Shown here one piece after another: positions 5,855-6,294 of a DNA stretch of 6,294 nt. The translations under genes and the position numbers were made by a program. This DNA comes from an uncultured Acetatifactor sp. (GTDB lineage Bacteria; Bacillota; Clostridia; Lachnospirales; Lachnospiraceae). Below the pieces are notes generated by a model that did not search any database, had not been told where the DNA came from, and was given only the letters and a program-made list of their open reading frames with translations. The stretch is from positions 1 through 6,294 of the forward strand of contig CANRMK010000148.1 of assembly GCA_947631715.1 (NCBI GenBank), in the 5' to 3' direction. Numbering within the stretch: the first letter of the stretch is position 1; every line of letters begins with the position of its first letter.

Positions 5855-6256
5855 ATGAGCAAGACGATAAGCCGGGTTCTGTCGTTGGGTGATCATCTAT
5901 CTGGCACGGCCGTCGCCGGCCGCGTCAAGCAACCTACCTGAAAGCAGGCCGGGCAAGCCTGTGGCTTTCGTTTTGGTCTTGCTTCGGATGGGGTTTACAT
6001 GGCTCCGCCCGTTACCGGACGGACGGTAGTCTCTTAAGCTGCCTTTCCACCCTTGCCTGAGTCTCTGCAGAGACCCGAAAGATTTCGCATGAACGAGTCT
6101 TTCACCGCAGCAAAAGCTGCGGGGCGGTATTTTTCTGTTGCACTGGCCTTGGAGTCGCCTCCACCGGACGTTATCCGGCATCCTGCCCTGTGAAGCCCGG
6201 ACTTTCCTCACCCGCAGGCATGCGCCTGCAGCCGCGATCACCTGTCTTACTCACAC
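5855..6256 (-). ncRNA. rnpB: RNase P RNA (class A type)
   Basis: This is the catalytic RNA of RNase P, which cleaves 5' leaders from tRNA precursors. Diagnostic conserved blocks on the minus strand: GAGGAAAGTCCGGGCT (6209-6194, 5' strand of P4), AAGCAAGACCAAA (5984-5972, after the L15 region), and ACAGAACCCGGCTTA (5882-5868, 3' strand of P4). The ends pair as helix P1: GTGAGTAAGAC (6254-6244) with GTCTTGCTCAT (5865-5855), 11 bp including two wobbles. This fixes the boundaries to within a few bases and a length of about 400 nt. The 3' part resembles Escherichia coli M1 RNA rather than the Bacillus class B form. The L15 loop region reads ATGTAAACC where E. coli has GGTAAAC. It is preceded by its own promoter. 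Confidence 0.96.
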
Positions 6257-6263
6257 GATGGAT

Positions 6264-6292
6264 ATTATATACATTCCCGTCAAAAAACTCAA
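6264..6292 (-). promoter_or_regulatory. Promoter of rnpB
   Basis: A perfect -10 TATAAT (6269-6264) lies 17 bp downstream of TTGAGT (6292-6287, four of six matches to TTGACA). The predicted start, about 7 nt beyond the -10, falls at 6256-6257, which matches the 5' end of the P1 helix. A second TTGAC (6284-6280) is too close to serve as -35. Confidence 0.8.
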
Positions 6293-6294
6293 GT

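Noticed and set aside
5782..5862. N-terminal extension of the serine protease to TTG 5862
   Set aside because: It would begin inside the P1 helix of RNase P RNA, lacks a ribosome binding site and would put 27 residues before a well-formed signal peptide.
4246..5892. Plus-strand open frame of 548 codons
   Set aside because: It is antisense to the His-rich GTPase, the protease and the end of rnpB, crosses two promoter/terminator regions, and shows no recognisable domain.
5897..6241. Minus-strand open frame of 114 codons inside rnpB
   Set aside because: It lies entirely within the conserved RNase P RNA and is an artefact of open frame in structured RNA.

Overview
The window reads as chromosomal DNA of a Gram-positive Bacillota, most likely a Clostridia/Lachnospiraceae-type organism. 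The grounds are a class A-type RNase P RNA, a VanR/PhoB-like response regulator, a YlmH-family S4 protein, a PF06541-type 'putative ABC transporter permease' of the kind common in Lachnospiraceae, strong AGGAGG-like ribosome binding sites, and base composition a little above 50% GC by eye. The genus is not determinable from this sequence. No mobile element, CRISPR array, tRNA or phage gene is seen.

Every supported gene is on the minus strand, so transcription runs from high to low coordinates. Region by region: (i) 6292-5855, rnpB with its own sigma-A-type promoter and a 3' hairpin; (ii) 5781-4981, a trypsin-like serine protease lipoprotein that starts at a TTG codon right after rnpB; (iii) 4980-4785, an intergenic region with a weak terminator, a good promoter (TTGACA-17-GATTAT) and a roughly 115-nt leader with two hairpins; (iv) 4784-827, a probable four-gene operon: a COG0523 metallochaperone-type GTPase with a His/Asp/Glu-rich tandem repeat, a second divergent COG0523-like GTPase with a C-terminal DUF1980/TIGR03943-like domain, ylmH, and a PF06541 membrane protein with a coiled-coil tail; (v) 800-770, a strong intrinsic terminator closing that operon; (vi) 768-1, a response regulator gene with its own promoter and a likely direct-repeat operator, missing only its extreme 3' end.

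How the genes may work together: the two GTPases sit in tandem and probably serve transition-metal (zinc, possibly nickel or cobalt) handling. The first has the canonical GCICC metal motif and a large metal-buffering histidine tract. The second has lost that motif and instead carries a Cys-Cys domain resembling the one in YcgQ-like permease partners. They are followed at 9-13 nt spacing by the ribosome-associated YlmH and by the membrane protein, so these are probably co-expressed; whether they share a function is unknown. The most unusual content is this GTPase pair, with the fused domain and the histidine array, together with the leader that could form alternative hairpins. None of it is demonstrably a new system from sequence alone.
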